A stretch of DNA of 64,000 bases from Hemerocallis citrina (GCA_017893485.1 CM030368.1:173692004-173756003); one strand, 5' to 3'. Numbered from the stretch's first letter, positions 1 to 12,041 are shown. The notes: a model not told the origin generated them from the sequence alone. Translations and numbers: made by a program.

Positions 1-324
1 ATCCATCCACACCAGAAAGTAGAGATTTGTTCTTATCTTGAAATGGATCCCTAAGGCGACTATAAAAACACCTCTCCCTCCACCGTAAGAAGGTAATCAA
101 TATTATTCAACATAAAACTCTTTCTTAATCTTTCTGATTACTGACAAGAGCGTCGGAGGATGCGTCGCCGGGATCCATCCCGGTGTATCGCACTTTTTGC
201 AGGTTTGCGGAAACGGCAAGAAACAAGTCAACACGATGGTGAAGGTCAACAGGTTTGCCTTATTCGTTTTCTCAAGAATCCACAAATTCATCTGTTTGTA
301 TCCACACCAAAATCAACAGCAACA
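1..324 (+). repeat. 3' part of an LTR, gypsy element A
   Basis: The left edge of the window lies inside an LTR that ends in ...GCAACA at 324, just before a primer-binding site. It shares blocks with the LTRs of element C (41,192-41,791), including 'GAGCGTCGGAGG' and 'TCGCACTTTTTGCAGG', so A and C belong to one Tat-type family. The LTR start lies outside the window. Confidence 0.85.
61..68 (+). promoter_or_regulatory. TATA box of the element A LTR
   Basis: TATAAAAA follows 'GGCGAC', exactly as TATAAATA does in the LTRs of element C. It is the probable start site region for the element's genomic RNA. Confidence 0.5.
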
Positions 325-327
325 GAT

Positions 328-345
328 TGGCAGCATCTATGGGAA
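328..345 (+). other. Primer-binding site, element A
   Basis: TGGCAGCATCTATGGGAA lies 3 bases after the LTR end. It is a diverged form of the element C site TGGCACCGTCTGTGGGAA, the usual primer-site type in plant Tat-lineage gypsy elements. I did not assign the tRNA. Confidence 0.75.
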
Positions 346-394
346 CCGAAATAGCAATCCATCCTAACTTCATAAGCGAGATTAGTTTCAAGCC

Positions 395-2302
395 ATGCGT
401 CAAAAAGAGAAGGGGAAGGCAGCGGTCTCCAGCCGAAGAACCACTCCTCTTCCTCCTCCTCATCCTCCTCCAGCTCAAGGTGTTCTTCCTCAATAGCCTC
501 CTCCTCAACAGGCCCCTCCAGGGTCTCGGGGGGCTGCCCAGGCAGGCTCCCGTCGGAGTCGTCCAAAGCAACATCCTCCTCATAACCATATCGCGGTTCC
601 CAATCCTCTAGTTGACTCTATGGCTTCTCAAAGCCCCCCCGAGCAGGATCTCCGTCAAGTGATTGTCAACCACCAAAAGGTGGTCGACCTCCGAACTTGC
701 CTGAATGGATGGCAAGCCCTTGGAGGAGTCCATCAACCTGAGCATCCAGGGGTCTCCAGAGTCCGGACCCCCCGCAAACCGAGAACCAGAATATCCCCTC
801 CACTGAGAAGGCGAAGAGAGTCCCCTCAACGTCATTGGCAGAAAAGTAATACTCCAGTAAGACGAACCACACATAGGGACCGCCAATCTGGAGAGGCACC
901 AGTCATAAGGGCGGAGTTCCAAGATTTTCAAGAGGCCGTTCTGCGGGTCCTCAACGTCGCTCCCAACCACGAGCAACGGGCACCTAGTCCTCAACCAACC
1001 CCAAGCCATCACCACCGCACTCCTAGTCCCCTTTCGCATGGAAAAGAGTCTAGAGGCTCGAAAGGATATGACCGAAGGGAAGACTCAGTCTACCGCCGTC
1101 TCCATGAAATGGAGATGCGCTTTAGCCGACTTGATAGAGAAGAGGAACAATGGGCGAGGAATTTCTGCCCGAGCAGGCCCCCGTTCTCCTGAGCCATCAT
1201 GGAAGTCCCGGTCCCGCAAAACTTCAAGCCCCCTAACTTTGAGTCATACAACGGGGAGTCGGGCCCTACCGACCACATCAAGAGTTTTAAAACTCTCATG
1301 ATGATCCACCAGGCTTCGGATGCGCTCCTTTGCAACACCTTCCCTACCACGTTGAAGGGGTCTACGAGAGAATGGTACTCTTAACTCGCCCCGGCCTACA
1401 TCTTCTCATTCGATTAGTTCGAAGGGCTCTTCCTTACTCATTTTGTGAGTAGCTGCCCAGCCGAGAAAACAAGTGTATCTTTGGTGACCCTCAACCAAAG
1501 AAAGGGTGAACGCCTAAGAGATTACGTTCGGTGCTTCACCGCCGAAGCCCAGTCTATTGTCTCCCTCAACCAATCCGTAGCCTCTGTGGCATTCCGGCAC
1601 AACGTCACTAACGCCGAACTCAAGGCATTCCTTGCCAAGAAGCCTCCTCGAAACTTCTCAGAACTCCTGCTTAAAAGTGAGAAGTACATTCGAGTGGAAG
1701 AGGCTCTCAACCCCCCCAGTCTTGAGGAACCATCTTCCGGGAATAAACGGAAAAATACGAGCGAAGAAGGGTCCCAAAAATTCCAGAGGGACGACAATAG
1801 CCAACGCCGCCCAGCTCTTCGTTTTGAGAAGTTCACCCCCCTCAATGCTAGTATATCAGCAGTTCTTATGGGGGTGGACAAGGAAGGGCTACTCCGCGCT
1901 CCCCCTAGAATGAATACCCCTGACAAGAAAAGAAACAGGGATAAGTGGTGCCACTTTTACAGGGACCACGGCCCCGACACGAATGATTGTCGGGCTCTTA
2001 AGGAGAAGATCGAAGAACTCATACAGCGAGGACACCTGGCCAAGTTCGTCCGAAGAGACGGGGCCAATCCTCCACCCCGAGGAGCCTACAAGCGAACAGA
2101 GAGGTTCGCCGAGTTCCAAGTTTCCGAACCTAGGACCGTTATCCACTTTATCCATGGAGGTCCAATGGGGGAGAACCAAACTCCTCCCAAGAAACCCTCA
2201 CCCTATCGTAGAAGTAGGTTTTCAGTTTTCAATAAGGTCGATTCTTGTAACACGGCTAAGAAGTATGTAATAATGGCTCGCCCAATTGAAGCGGCCACTT
2301 AG
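395..2302 (+). pseudogene. gag: gag of gypsy element A, broken by stops
   Basis: One reading frame runs from the ATG at 395 to the stop at 2302, with in-frame stops at 494, 1190, 1382 and 1415 and no frameshift. The start is basic and proline-rich. Next comes a retrotransposon gag core around 1200-1700 (motif REWYS near 1370, then a KPPRNFSELL-like segment). A C-terminal zinc-knuckle-like region near 1950-2010 has WCHFYRDHGPDTNDC. It aligns along its length with gag of element C (41,856-43,654). The stops fit single C-to-T changes of CAG, CAA or CGA codons. After about 2220 the gag-protease linker is followed almost at once by sequence that lies downstream of pol in C, so protease to integrase are missing. 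Family: capsid/nucleocapsid protein of Ty3/gypsy Tat elements. Confidence 0.9.
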
Positions 2303-3300
2303 TTCATCTCAATAAAACCTGGCTTTTTTCTATTGAAAATTATTGTACTTGCCTCACTTCTATCTCCATGAGTCATGTCTATGACTTGTCAAACGGTAAG
2401 TTCGGAGCCCAGTCGGTCCTACAGAGCTGTTCCCACAACTTACTAAGCTTAAAGACGAGTTTGGAGTCCAACACTTTGTTCGACGTTGCCTTAGCAGCTT
2501 GCAAACAAGCAAGTGCGGAGCAACTCACCATACGGAATTGCTCCTACAACTCGTTAACTCTCTTAACAACAAGTTCTGAGTCCAACACTTTGTTCGACGT
2601 TGCTTTAGCCGCTTGCAAACAAGCAAGTGCGGGGCAGCTCACCATTCGGAATTGCTCCCACAACTGTTGAACCTCTTCTCAACAAGTTCAAAGCTAAAAC
2701 TCTTCTCTAGAGTTGCTCCTCAAACTTGCCTCCCAAACGGCTCTCTCCTAGAGCCAGGCTCTCCGCACTGCTCGCCTCTAGAGCAGACCTCTTCTCAACA
2801 AGTTCATAGCTAAAACTCTCTCCTAGAGTCGCTCTTCAAACTTGTCTCTCAAACGGCTCTCTCCTAGAGCCAAGCTCTTTGCTCCGCTCACCTCTAGAGC
2901 AGACCTCTTTTAAACAACTAGTTCGGAGCTCAACTCTCCCCTAGAGTTGCTCCTCAAACTTGTCTCCTAAATGACTCTCTCCTAGGACCAAGCTCTCCGC
3001 TCTACTCGCCTCCGGGGTGGACCTCTTCTCAACGAGTTCGGAGCATAACTCTCTCCCAGAGTTGCTCTTCAAACTTGTCTCCCAAAACGGCTCTCTCCTA
3101 GAGCCAAGCTCTTTGCTCCGCTCCCTTCCCGAGCAGCCTTCTTCTCAACGAGTTCGAAGCTAAAACTCTCTCCAAGAGTTGCTCCTCAAACTCATCTCCA
3201 AGAATGAATCTTCCCAAGAGCCATACAAAGCACTTCTCAACTTCATGAAGACAAGTATGTTGCGGGACAATTTTGACCATGAAGAATTATAATTCTTCGA
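2263..3300 (+). repeat. Post-pol tandem repeats of element A
   Basis: The start (TATGTAATAATGGCTCG ... GAAGCGGCC) matches the sequence after the integrase stop of element C near 47,685. Two to three units of about 115 bp follow (2400-2690, 'GAGTCCAACACTTTG'), related to the 113-bp array of C. Then come about five units of about 117 bp (2690-3240, 'CTCTCTCCTAGAG...TTGCTC'). No coding region is supported. No 3' LTR of element A is visible after this. Confidence 0.75.
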
Positions 3301-3369
3301 CTTATCACTAAAGAGAACTTGTAGATCTTCAAGATAGCTTCAAAACAAGGAGTCACACACCCCGATCTG

Positions 3370-3660
3370 ACCTCCGTAGCCCCGAAAAAGTGAGTTGCAA
3401 CACAACCGCTTGCCAAGCTCGCCGCAGATGTCGAACAGGCATGTTTCCGAGGTGAAAATAGGCAAAATGACGTTGACCAGTCAACGCTCGCCTATCGTTC
3501 ACCACTTTCGACACATAGCTCCCTGTGCCCACCGCAAATGTCATATAGACGTGTTTCCAAACTGAAAATAGGCAAAATCGCATTGACCAGTCAATGCTCA
3601 CCTATCGTTCGCCGCGTCCGCCACAACAAGCCGAACAGAGCTGTTTTCGAATGAAAAATG
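3370..3660 (+). repeat. ~120-bp tandem repeat, about 2.5 copies
   Basis: Two units about 120 bp apart share 'TGAAAATAGGCAAAAT' and a palindrome (GTTGACCAGTCAAC / ATTGACCAGTCAAT), followed by 'CGCCTATCGTTC'. A third unit near 3652 is shortened. Origin unknown; it could be the tail of element A. Confidence 0.6.
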
Positions 3661-4432
3661 AGAAAAAAAATTCTCCCCGCAATCTGCGCTCAAACCAAGA
3701 TCTGTTCGAATTATGAGAAGTACAGGATGATGAACCCTCTAAGCAGTCATGTCAAAAGACAAATAAGTAACCCAAGCACTGGAGTAGTAATCAACTAATA
3801 AAAAATGTAGTGAAGAGTAAGATATGAGAAAAAGCATACAATCTACATGGTATAGTATGATCACACAATTTCCTCTCATATTTCTTTACTACTTTTTCCC
3901 AAGCCCTGCCATTCATAGACAGACACAGGCTAAATTCTAATACATGTCTTACTTATCTTTAGACTTTTTTATCTTTACACAAAATTCTAAAGATTATACA
4001 AAAGATTATACAAAATTCTACAAAATTCTAACAACAGACTTCTCATCTTTAGACCATTCATCTTAACAAAAGGGCTTCATCTTTAGACATGATTAAGCTT
4101 TCCTGGAAGGCAGCCAACAAAAATTGACCAAGAAAATGCAATCTTTACTCAACTTGATGCATAGCTACAATTTAAAATGTATCGATGAATGGTGACCACG
4201 GAAGGTTGGAGATGGAGAGAGGCTCGGGGGGCGTCGAAGGACTTTCGAAGGATGGAGAGCTAGGGTTTGGGTTTCGAAGATTGAGGAAGTTGGAGAGAGA
4301 TGCGTTGAAGGGATTTCGAGAGCGTCGAGGGGATTTCGAAAACTGATCGAAGAGTGAAGAAGATGAAAGAGAATTCCAAGGGTGCCAAGGGATTTCGAGG
4401 GCGGTGAGGTTTCGAATTTGGGAACGTAAGAG
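3661..4432. other. Unassigned intergenic sequence
   Basis: AT-rich to about 4170, with several 'ACAAAATTCTA' repeats near 3980-4030. From 4190 to 4430 it is purine-rich and resembles a plant 5' UTR read in reverse. No supported gene. Confidence 0.4.
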
Positions 4433-5297
4433 AGAAAATTTTGCCGTACTGACCCACTTTTTGAAAATATTTGGCACTCTGACCCACTTTCGAAAATAAT
4501 TAGCGATCTGACTCAGTTTTGGACACGTCAGCAAAAACAGTTATTGGAAAAAACGGCATAGATTATTTACATGCCGTTTTTCCCAATAATGGCATCTACA
4601 TTTAAAAAAAGTGTCATGCTGTTATTTGGAGTAACGGCATATGTTATTTTGTTTTTCGACAGCTTGTAGTCTCCATTTAGAGAAAAAATTGCAAGTGTGA
4701 AAACCTTTTAACAGATGTCGTTATTTCTAATAACGGTATTCTCAATACTGATGCTGTTATTTGGAATAACGGCATCAGTTATAAATTTTTTATATAAAAA
4801 GTAACTTATTATTCATCATCTCTGAATAATAAGTTAATTTTTTTTATAAAAAAAAAATTATAACTGATGCCGTTATTCCAAATAACGACATCAGTTATAT
4901 ATATTTTTTTACCTATCTGTTTTCAAACAACGGCAACAGTTCATTTATACATAACTGATGTTGTTATCTCCAATAACGGCATCAGTCATTCGAATGCCGT
5001 TATTGGGGATAACGACATCATTTATAAAAAAATTTCACACTTAGAATTTTTTTAAGTTACAAGATTTACACTTGTAAGAGAAATATACTGATGCTGTTAT
5101 TACAAATAACGGCATGGTAAAAAAATGTAAAATAGATGCTGTTATTGGAAATAACGGCACGTAAATAACGTATGCTGTTATTTTCAATAACGGTTTATGC
5201 TGACGTGTTCAAAATTGTGTCAGATCACTAATTGTTTTCGAAAGTGGATCAGACCCCCAAATATTTTCAAAAAGTGGGTCAGTACAACAAAAAATTC
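4433..5297. mobile_element. Foldback element with two long inverted arms
   Basis: The left arm begins near 4433 (GTACTGACCCACTTTTTGAA...). The right arm ends near 5297 with its reverse complement (...TTCAAAAAGTGGGTCAGTAC). Homology continues inward through 'CACGTCAGC' and repeated 'ATAACGGCATCAGTTAT' modules to a centre near 4860, so nearly the whole ~860 bp can fold into a hairpin. Both ends give the same apparent peptide when read outward, but this mirrors the repeat and is not evidence of a gene. Flanking target duplication not resolved. Confidence 0.7.
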
Positions 5298-5498
5298 CAT
5301 AAGAGAGGAGCTCAGTGTGAGAAGGGAATGGAGACAGAGAGAGAGTGAAATGAGAGAGGGGATATTACGAAAATACCCTTTTGATCCGTTCTCAATTACT
5401 AGCCGTCAGATTTTCATCGTGCGATCTAATGGCTCGTGCAGAAGATCGCTACTGATTAGGTGTGACCTAATCGGTCCTCTCTTTCTCTCTCTCTATAT

Positions 5499-5850
5499 GG
5501 AAAGCTTCGGTTGTGCACTCCTCTAGTGCACACGGCGTGTGCACTAGGCCTTCGGGCGTTCATATCGACAATCCGAACCGTTCACATTGATCTACACATC
5601 TAGATTAGGTGTAAATATGTAAAATCAAATCATTTGAAATTCATTTGCCCATCCATCATGTGACTATAAAAAACAATGATTTTCAGCCATACAATTTTGT
5701 AACACTTCAATGGAAGGGTAAATGAATTTCAAATGATTTAATTTTACACATTTAGACTAATTTAGATGTGTAGCTCAATGTGAATGGTTCGGATCGTCGA
5801 TATGTACGCCCGAAGGCCTAGTGTACACGCCGTGTGCAACCGAAGCTTTC

Positions 5851-5852
<2 letters not shown>
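5499..5852. mobile_element. MITE, first copy, ~350 bp
   Basis: Terminal inverted repeats (GGAAAGCTTCGGTTG at the left; its complement at the right, ending AAGCTTTCC). The inner part is self-complementary ('AAATGAATTTCAAATGATTTAATTTTAC' split across both arms). It sits between TATAT on the left and a long (AT)n tract on the right. A relative lies at 19,010-19,362. No coding capacity. Confidence 0.75.

Positions 5853-5909
<57 letters not shown>
5853..5909. repeat. (AT)n microsatellite
   Basis: Almost pure AT dinucleotide tract between two transposons. A similar tract lies at 11,997-12,036, at the other end of the large hairpin element. Confidence 0.95.
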
Positions 5910-5912
<3 letters not shown>

Positions 5913-6068
5913 AAAGGCTTCGTTGCACACTGGGCTAGTGTGCAAGCCCGTGCGCACTCGCTGTGGGCCATCCGATTCGAATTGGAGATCAAGATCAAAT
6001 CCAGCGGTTGATCTTCATTCCGCTGCTTTGCCTAATATGGGGGGGTATAATCGTAATTTCCCCCCCCC

Positions 6069-6305
6069 CACTCTCTATCTCACTCTGGCCCTCTCTCTCC
6101 CGCTCATCTCTTCCGCTCCCTTTCAAGTCGAAAAAGAAGAAACCCTAACCCTAGCCCCCTTTCTCCGATCGATCACTCATCTGCTCCCCCCCACTCTCTA
6201 TCTCACTCTGGCCCTCTCTCTCCCGCTCATCTCTTCCGCTCCCTTTCAAGTCGAAAAAGAAAAAACCCTAACCCTAGCCCCCTTTCTCCGATCGATCGCT
6301 CATCT
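6069..6305 (+). repeat. ~120-bp CT-rich tandem duplication
   Basis: Two nearly identical ~120-bp units, each running from 'CACTCTCTATCTCACTCTGG' to 'CTCCGATCGATC'. The right arm of the hairpin has only one such block, so the duplication arose after the arms formed. Confidence 0.8.
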
Positions 6306-7890
6306 GCTCCAACTCCAGCCTTCGTTTCTCAGCCGTCGATCGCTCATCTGCTCTCTCTCCCGCTCATCTCAAACCCTGGGCTGCGAAACCTTAAAGAAAA
6401 AACTCTAGCCCCCTTTTCCCCGATCGCTCAGCTGCTCTCCCCCTTTGTGTGCCGATCCCGTTCTTGAGGCTCTTATCTTTCTCGATTATGAGAATCATCA
6501 CTGAAGGTAACTTTTTTTTTTAATTTTTTTTATTTTTTGGGTTTTTTTTTTGTTTTTTTTGTTGTGGGTTAATTTTATTTTGCACAAATTGCTACTTTCG
6601 ATCTTGCTACTTTCGATGTTGTTCCTACCGTCGAATTTGCTAATTTCAAATTTTTGCTCCCAACGATTTTTCTTCACTCTTGTATTCCTCCTTGATTATT
6701 ATTTTTTCATCAAAATATTGTATTTCATAATGAGTTAATTTTTTAGGAGTACTGCATAATGACTTAATTTTCCTTCATCTTTTCGATGGCAGGAGTGCAT
6801 TCAATGAAGAGGAGGTGAATTCCTCTACTGAAGATAGTACCGAGTACGGTGACGAGATTATATGAACTGAGGGAAGTATTTGTTTCATGAAATTTGTTAA
6901 ATATGATGCCTTACTGTATTTTATTTTGGGGATGAATTGATAGGCAATGATGAGTGCATGGAACATCAGGTTTAATTTATTGTTCCCCCCCACTACCAAG
7001 TCAAATATGTTCTTTCCTTCTCTGTTTTTAGGTAGTTACTGGGCTGATGTACACACTTGATTTGGTCATGGCATATACTTGATTTTGGCTGATACTTGAC
7101 TTTTTTTTGGAGTGCCAGATACTTTGTATGCTTTGTATGTTCACTTCTATTGACTTGATCATTGCATATGCTTGATTTTGGCTGATACAATTGATTTTTT
7201 CTGATACAATAAAGTGATTGTTTCTGATACAATTACCCTTCTTTGAGCTGATGCACACAGCTGTGTAGCTGTATTTACACTTCAGATCTGTTTCACATGA
7301 GCTCTGTTGGTTTTTTGAGGATGACAGTTGGGATTTGTTTACAATTGACTGAATTGAGCTGTGTTATTATTTCAGAGCTCTGTTTAAATTGTGAACTTTG
7401 GAAAAAATATGTGAGCTATGATTATACTGTATTGGTGATTTTTGAAGGAATGCATATATTTGATTTTGGAAGAGGTGGGGGTTTGTGATGGTTGCAGCAA
7501 TTTGGGCGTGGCAATCTACTGCAGCCATAGTGCTAGACCAATACACGTATGCTTGATACATTTATGCTCCCCCAGTCAAAATGCTTTTAAAGATCATTTC
7601 AGAGCCTTGTCTTGTGAATTCATGTGATTTCTGAGCCTACTTTAGTTCATGTCATGAACATAATCATCCTCTCTGTTATCTTTGCTTCATGTTATCTAAT
7701 AAATCTGATGTAAATTCATCTAACTTTATGTATTTTTTTCCAGTGAGCTCTGTACAAACTCATATGAAGAGATGCAACAGTAGAATGTTCATTACATGAA
7801 AGTGAGAACCTCTTGTTAGATGCAGAGATGCAGCAAATGGCACCTGATAATGGCATATACTTGATTTTGGCTCATAGTTGATTTTTTCTT

Positions 7891-9391
7891 TGGAGTGCCA
7901 GATACTTTGTATGCATTGTATATTCACTTCAATTGACTTGATCATGGCATATATTTGATTTTGGCTGATAGCATTTTTTTTCTTTGGGAGTGCAAGATAC
8001 TTTGTATGCTTTGTATATTCACTTCAATTGACTTGATCATGGCTTGTATTTGATTTTGGCTGATATATAAAGCTCAGTTTTGTATTCTTTTGGGTTATGC
8101 TTTGTTTATTCACATGTGATTTCTGATGTGTATGCTATAGTTGGTGATTTTGGCTGATATATGTGCTTTGTATATTCACATGTGATTTCTGAGCATACTT
8201 TATATATCAATCTATCATAACATATAAAGCTCAGTTTTGTTTATTCTACTTTGTGATGTTCAATTATAAGTGAATTTGTCGTGGGTATGAATTTTGTATT
8301 GCCTATTTCAAATTTGCATCAGTGGCATCAGCAATATAGTTTTCAGGAAATGTAGTTTTCAGAAAATGTAGCATCAGTGGCATCAGCAACTTATTCTTAA
8401 AAAAATTGGCATCAGCAACTTATTCTTAATGCTCAAAAACTTAAATTAACTTCGGATTTGGAAAATTCAGTTTTTGTTATGCTGTTGAATAATTTTGATT
8501 ATGTTATGATTTGAGACTGGAATCTCAAATTGGGTTATAGCTTGTCATTGGTTTGTGTGGAGTGAGGTGGAGTATTATGTGTATAATTAAATTCTATGGA
8601 TTTTTTGCACTATTGCTGTTGGATTTATAGGTTTTTATTCGTTTTAATTTTTTGGATTTTGATTTCATAGTATCTTTACTTTATGAATTCTTTGAAAATC
8701 CTGAATTATTTTAACACGTTGAATAAGGGAAAAAGATGAAGGTTGTCGTTAATTCGACTGCTACAGAGATTAATGCATATATAGAAAATCCTACGTTCTT
8801 CCCATATCTAGGCCCTTCACGATTTTTGATCCTTGAGAGTCACAGAATTTTGGTTTATAACTTGGCTTTCACAGTTATGCAGTGCTTCCAATGCCCATCA
8901 ATTTTAAACTAAAACTCAAGTAATAGCATGCTTCCCTATTATGTACAGACACAAACATTGACATCAACTCAAAAACAACTGGACAAGCATAGGTATGGAC
9001 CTTTTTTTAGAAGTAAACAGCCAGAAATTCTGGGCATTCAAATTATGGACAAACAAAGGCATGGACATACAAAAAAGAAAAAGAAAAAGGAACAGACATG
9101 GTAGTGGAAATGTTAATACAGACACTATAAGCTTAAACATGGTATCTAAAATAGTATATGTGAAGTACCGATAGCACTATAAGATACGCAATCAGAATAT
9201 CCGATACATGCTCGACACTAACGTAAAACTTTATTGTTTTACTACATAATGTATTTGCTTCATAACTTATACAAGACATTCAATCACTTGCAAATAAATT
9301 GTCCGAATAAGATCAGATCTTTTGCCATCACTTGCAATTGATGTTTCATACACAGCCTTCGACGAGGCAAAGAAAAGTAAATATCTTGTAC
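7891..9391. other. Spacer (loop) of the large hairpin element
   Basis: AT-rich. It begins with imperfect ~90-bp repeats carrying 'GACTTGATCATGGC' and 'TTTGATTTTGGCTGATA', which also occur in the left arm near 7050-7200. No coding region supported. Confidence 0.5.
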
Positions 9392-9957
9392 AGAAAAAAT
9401 CAACTATGAGCCAAAATCAAGTATATGCCATTATCAGGTGCCATTTGCTGCATCTCTGCATCTAACAAGAGGTTCTCACACTTTCATGTAACGAACATTC
9501 TACTGTTGCATCTCTTCATATGAGTACAGAGCTCACTGGAAAAAATACATAAAGTTAGATGAATTTACATCAGATTTATTAGATAACATGAAGCAAAGAT
9601 AACAGAGAGGATGATTATGTTCATGACATGAACTAAAGTAGGCTCAGAAATCACATGAATTCACAAGACAAGGCTCTGAAATGATCTTTCAAAGCATTTT
9701 GACTGGGGGAGCATAAATGTATCAAGCATACGTGTATTGGTCTAGCACTATGGCTGCAGTAGATTGCCACGCCCAAATTGCTACAACCATCACAAACCCC
9801 CACCTCTTCCAAAATCAAATATATGCATTCCTTCAAAAATCACCAATACAGTATAATCATAGCTCACATATTTTTTCCAAAGTTCACAATTTAAACAGAG
9901 CTCTGAAATAATAACACAGCTCAATTGTAAACAAATCCCAACTGTCATCCTCAAAAA

Positions 9958-10310
9958 AGCAACAGCTTGAAGATTTTTTTTACCATAATCTAAAAAAGCT
10001 GCAAATTAGTTTCTCTAATCTATCTCCCAATCTCATGATCAGACTAAACCAGTTTTGATCGTGATCTCCCATATCTATTTTATACCCCCCCCCCCCCCCC
10101 CCATATTAGGCAGAGCAGCGGAATGTTTCTCAACCGCTGGATTTTGATCTTGATCTCCAATTCGAATCGGACGGCCCACAGCGAGTGCGCACGGGCTTGC
10201 ACACTAGCCCAGTGTGCAACGGAGCCTTTCCTTATATATGAGAGAGGCTACAAAGCATACAAATCTCATTCCGCTGCTCTGCTGTGGGCCGTCCCTTTAT
10301 TGTATCGGAA
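9958..10310 (-). mobile_element. Third, truncated copy of the hairpin element's end
   Basis: Inside the right arm, 10,101-10,232 repeats the 5910-type terminus in the same orientation as the right end. It is preceded by a C-run and by a copy (9963-10,055) of the segment at 10,935-11,022. The left arm lacks it, so it is a later insertion or local rearrangement of a deletion derivative. Confidence 0.6.
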
Positions 10311-11993
10311 AAAATCAATTGTATCAGCCAAAATCAAGCATATGCAATGATCAAGTCAATAGAAGTGAATATACAAAGCATACAAAGTATCTGGCACTCC
10401 AAAAAAAAGTCAAGTATCAGCCAAAATCAAGTATATGCCATGACCAAATCAAGTGTGTACATCAGCCCAGTAACTACCTAAAAATAGAGAAGGAAAGAAC
10501 ATATTTGACTTGGTAGTGGGGGAAACAATAAATTAAACCTGATGTTCCATGCACTCATCATTGCCTATCAATTCATCCCCAAAATAAAATACAGTAAGGC
10601 ATCATATTTACCAAATTTCATGAAACAAATACTTCCCTCAGTTCATATAATCTCGTCACCGTACTTGGTACTATCTTCAGTAGAGGAATTCACCGCCTCT
10701 TCATTGAATGCACTCCTGCCATCGAAAAGATGAAGCAAAATTAACTCATTATGAAATACAATATTTTGATGAAAAAATAATAATCAAGGAGGAAACAAGA
10801 GTGAAGAAAAATCTTAATTTTGGCTGATACACTTGATTATTATTTTTTAGGAGGAATACAAATTAATATCTTATTTACAAATCAAATATCTATCACAGTA
10901 TATAATCAAATAGCTATCTAATAAAACATCACCTGCTTCAAGATTTTTTTTACCATAATCTAAAAAAGCTGCAAATTAGTTTCTCTAATCTATCTCCCAA
11001 TCTCATGATCAGACTAAACCAAGTTTTGTCACATTCATTGGCAGTATCTCATTAACTTCAGGATAATCAATCATTTCTTATAGTAATCCAAAATGGTAGA
11101 CTATTATTATGCCAAAGCAATGCTCTTTTTAGTTAATTAATTAGTAAAAAATTAAGAAGATCAGAGAACACAAATTTGAATTGGAAACTTTGGTGGATAG
11201 GTCCACAAAATCCTCAATTAATTCTAACTTCGCCATTAGCAAAGATTACATTGTTATTCATTTCCACCTGTATGAAACGTGTTTTTAATGGTAGTTGATT
11301 GAGCCTCTCATTTTTCAATTGATTGATTTATGACTATCTTAAAATGTTTTAAAATTATTTTTTGATTTCTCAAACACGGCCAAGAAATAAAATTGAAATA
11401 AAGATACAGAGAAAGTTTACTAATTTCTTTGTATCTTCGAGCTATTCTCACAAAAAAAAATCACCAAAAAAAAAATATGAAAAAAATAAAATAAAAAATA
11501 ATACCTTCACTGAAGATTGGGTGCCTTCGATTCCAATATGAAATGAGCCTCAAGAACGGGATCGTCACGCGACGGGGGAGAGCAGCTGAGCTATCGGGGA
11601 AAAGGGGGCTAGGGTTTTTTCTTTAGGGTTTCGCAGCTAGGGTTTCAGAGGAGCGGGAGAGAGAGCAGATGAGCGATCGACGAGATTGAAACGAAGGCTG
11701 GAGTTGGAGCAGATGAGCGATCGATCGGGAGTTGGAGCAGATGAGCAAGGGGGCTAGGTTTTTTTTCTTTTCGACTTTGGCGGAAGAGATGAGCGGGAGA
11801 GAGGGGGCCAGAGTGAGATAGAGAGTTGGGGGGGGGGGGGGGGGGGAATTACGATTATACCCCCCCCATATTAGGCAAAGCAGCGGAATGAAGATCAACC
11901 GCTATATTTGATCTGGATCTCCAATTCGAATCGGACGGCCCACAGCGAGTGCGCACGGGCTTGCACACTAGCCCAGTGTGCAACGGAGCCTTT

Positions 11994-11996
<3 letters not shown>

Positions 11997-12036
<40 letters not shown>
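11997..12036. repeat. (TA)n microsatellite
   Basis: TA tract directly right of the hairpin element; with 5853-5909 it suggests insertion into one original TA tract. Confidence 0.9.
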
Positions 12037-12038
<2 letters not shown>

Positions 12039-12041
12039 TTA

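Larger units (their letters stand above)
5910..11996. mobile_element. 6.1 kb element with ~2 kb inverted arms
   Basis: Both ends read GGGAAAGGCT(T/C)CGTTGCACA in outward orientation and match for about 150 bp with few differences. Homology then continues for about 2 kb (left arm 5910-7890, right arm 9392-11,996) around a ~1.5 kb spacer. Both ends abut (TA)n tracts. The arms hold a CT-rich block ('AACCCTAACCCTAG') followed by ATGAGAATCATCACTGAAG and a GTAAC splice-donor-like site near 6487, resembling a captured promoter and first exon of a plant gene. No transposase was recognised. Superfamily uncertain (Mutator-like or other TIR type). Confidence 0.7.

Noticed and set aside
160..611. Overlapping small frames near the left edge
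   Set aside because: They lie in the LTR end and the low-complexity start of gag; only the frame from 395 aligns with other gag copies.
5762..6011. Open frames on both strands with long Tyr-Ile runs
   Set aside because: They are translations of the (AT)n microsatellite.
7442..9836. Conserved 61-codon peptide in two places (7442-7627 and 9651-9836)
   Set aside because: The two are the inverted arms of one element; identity reflects the repeat, not coding selection.
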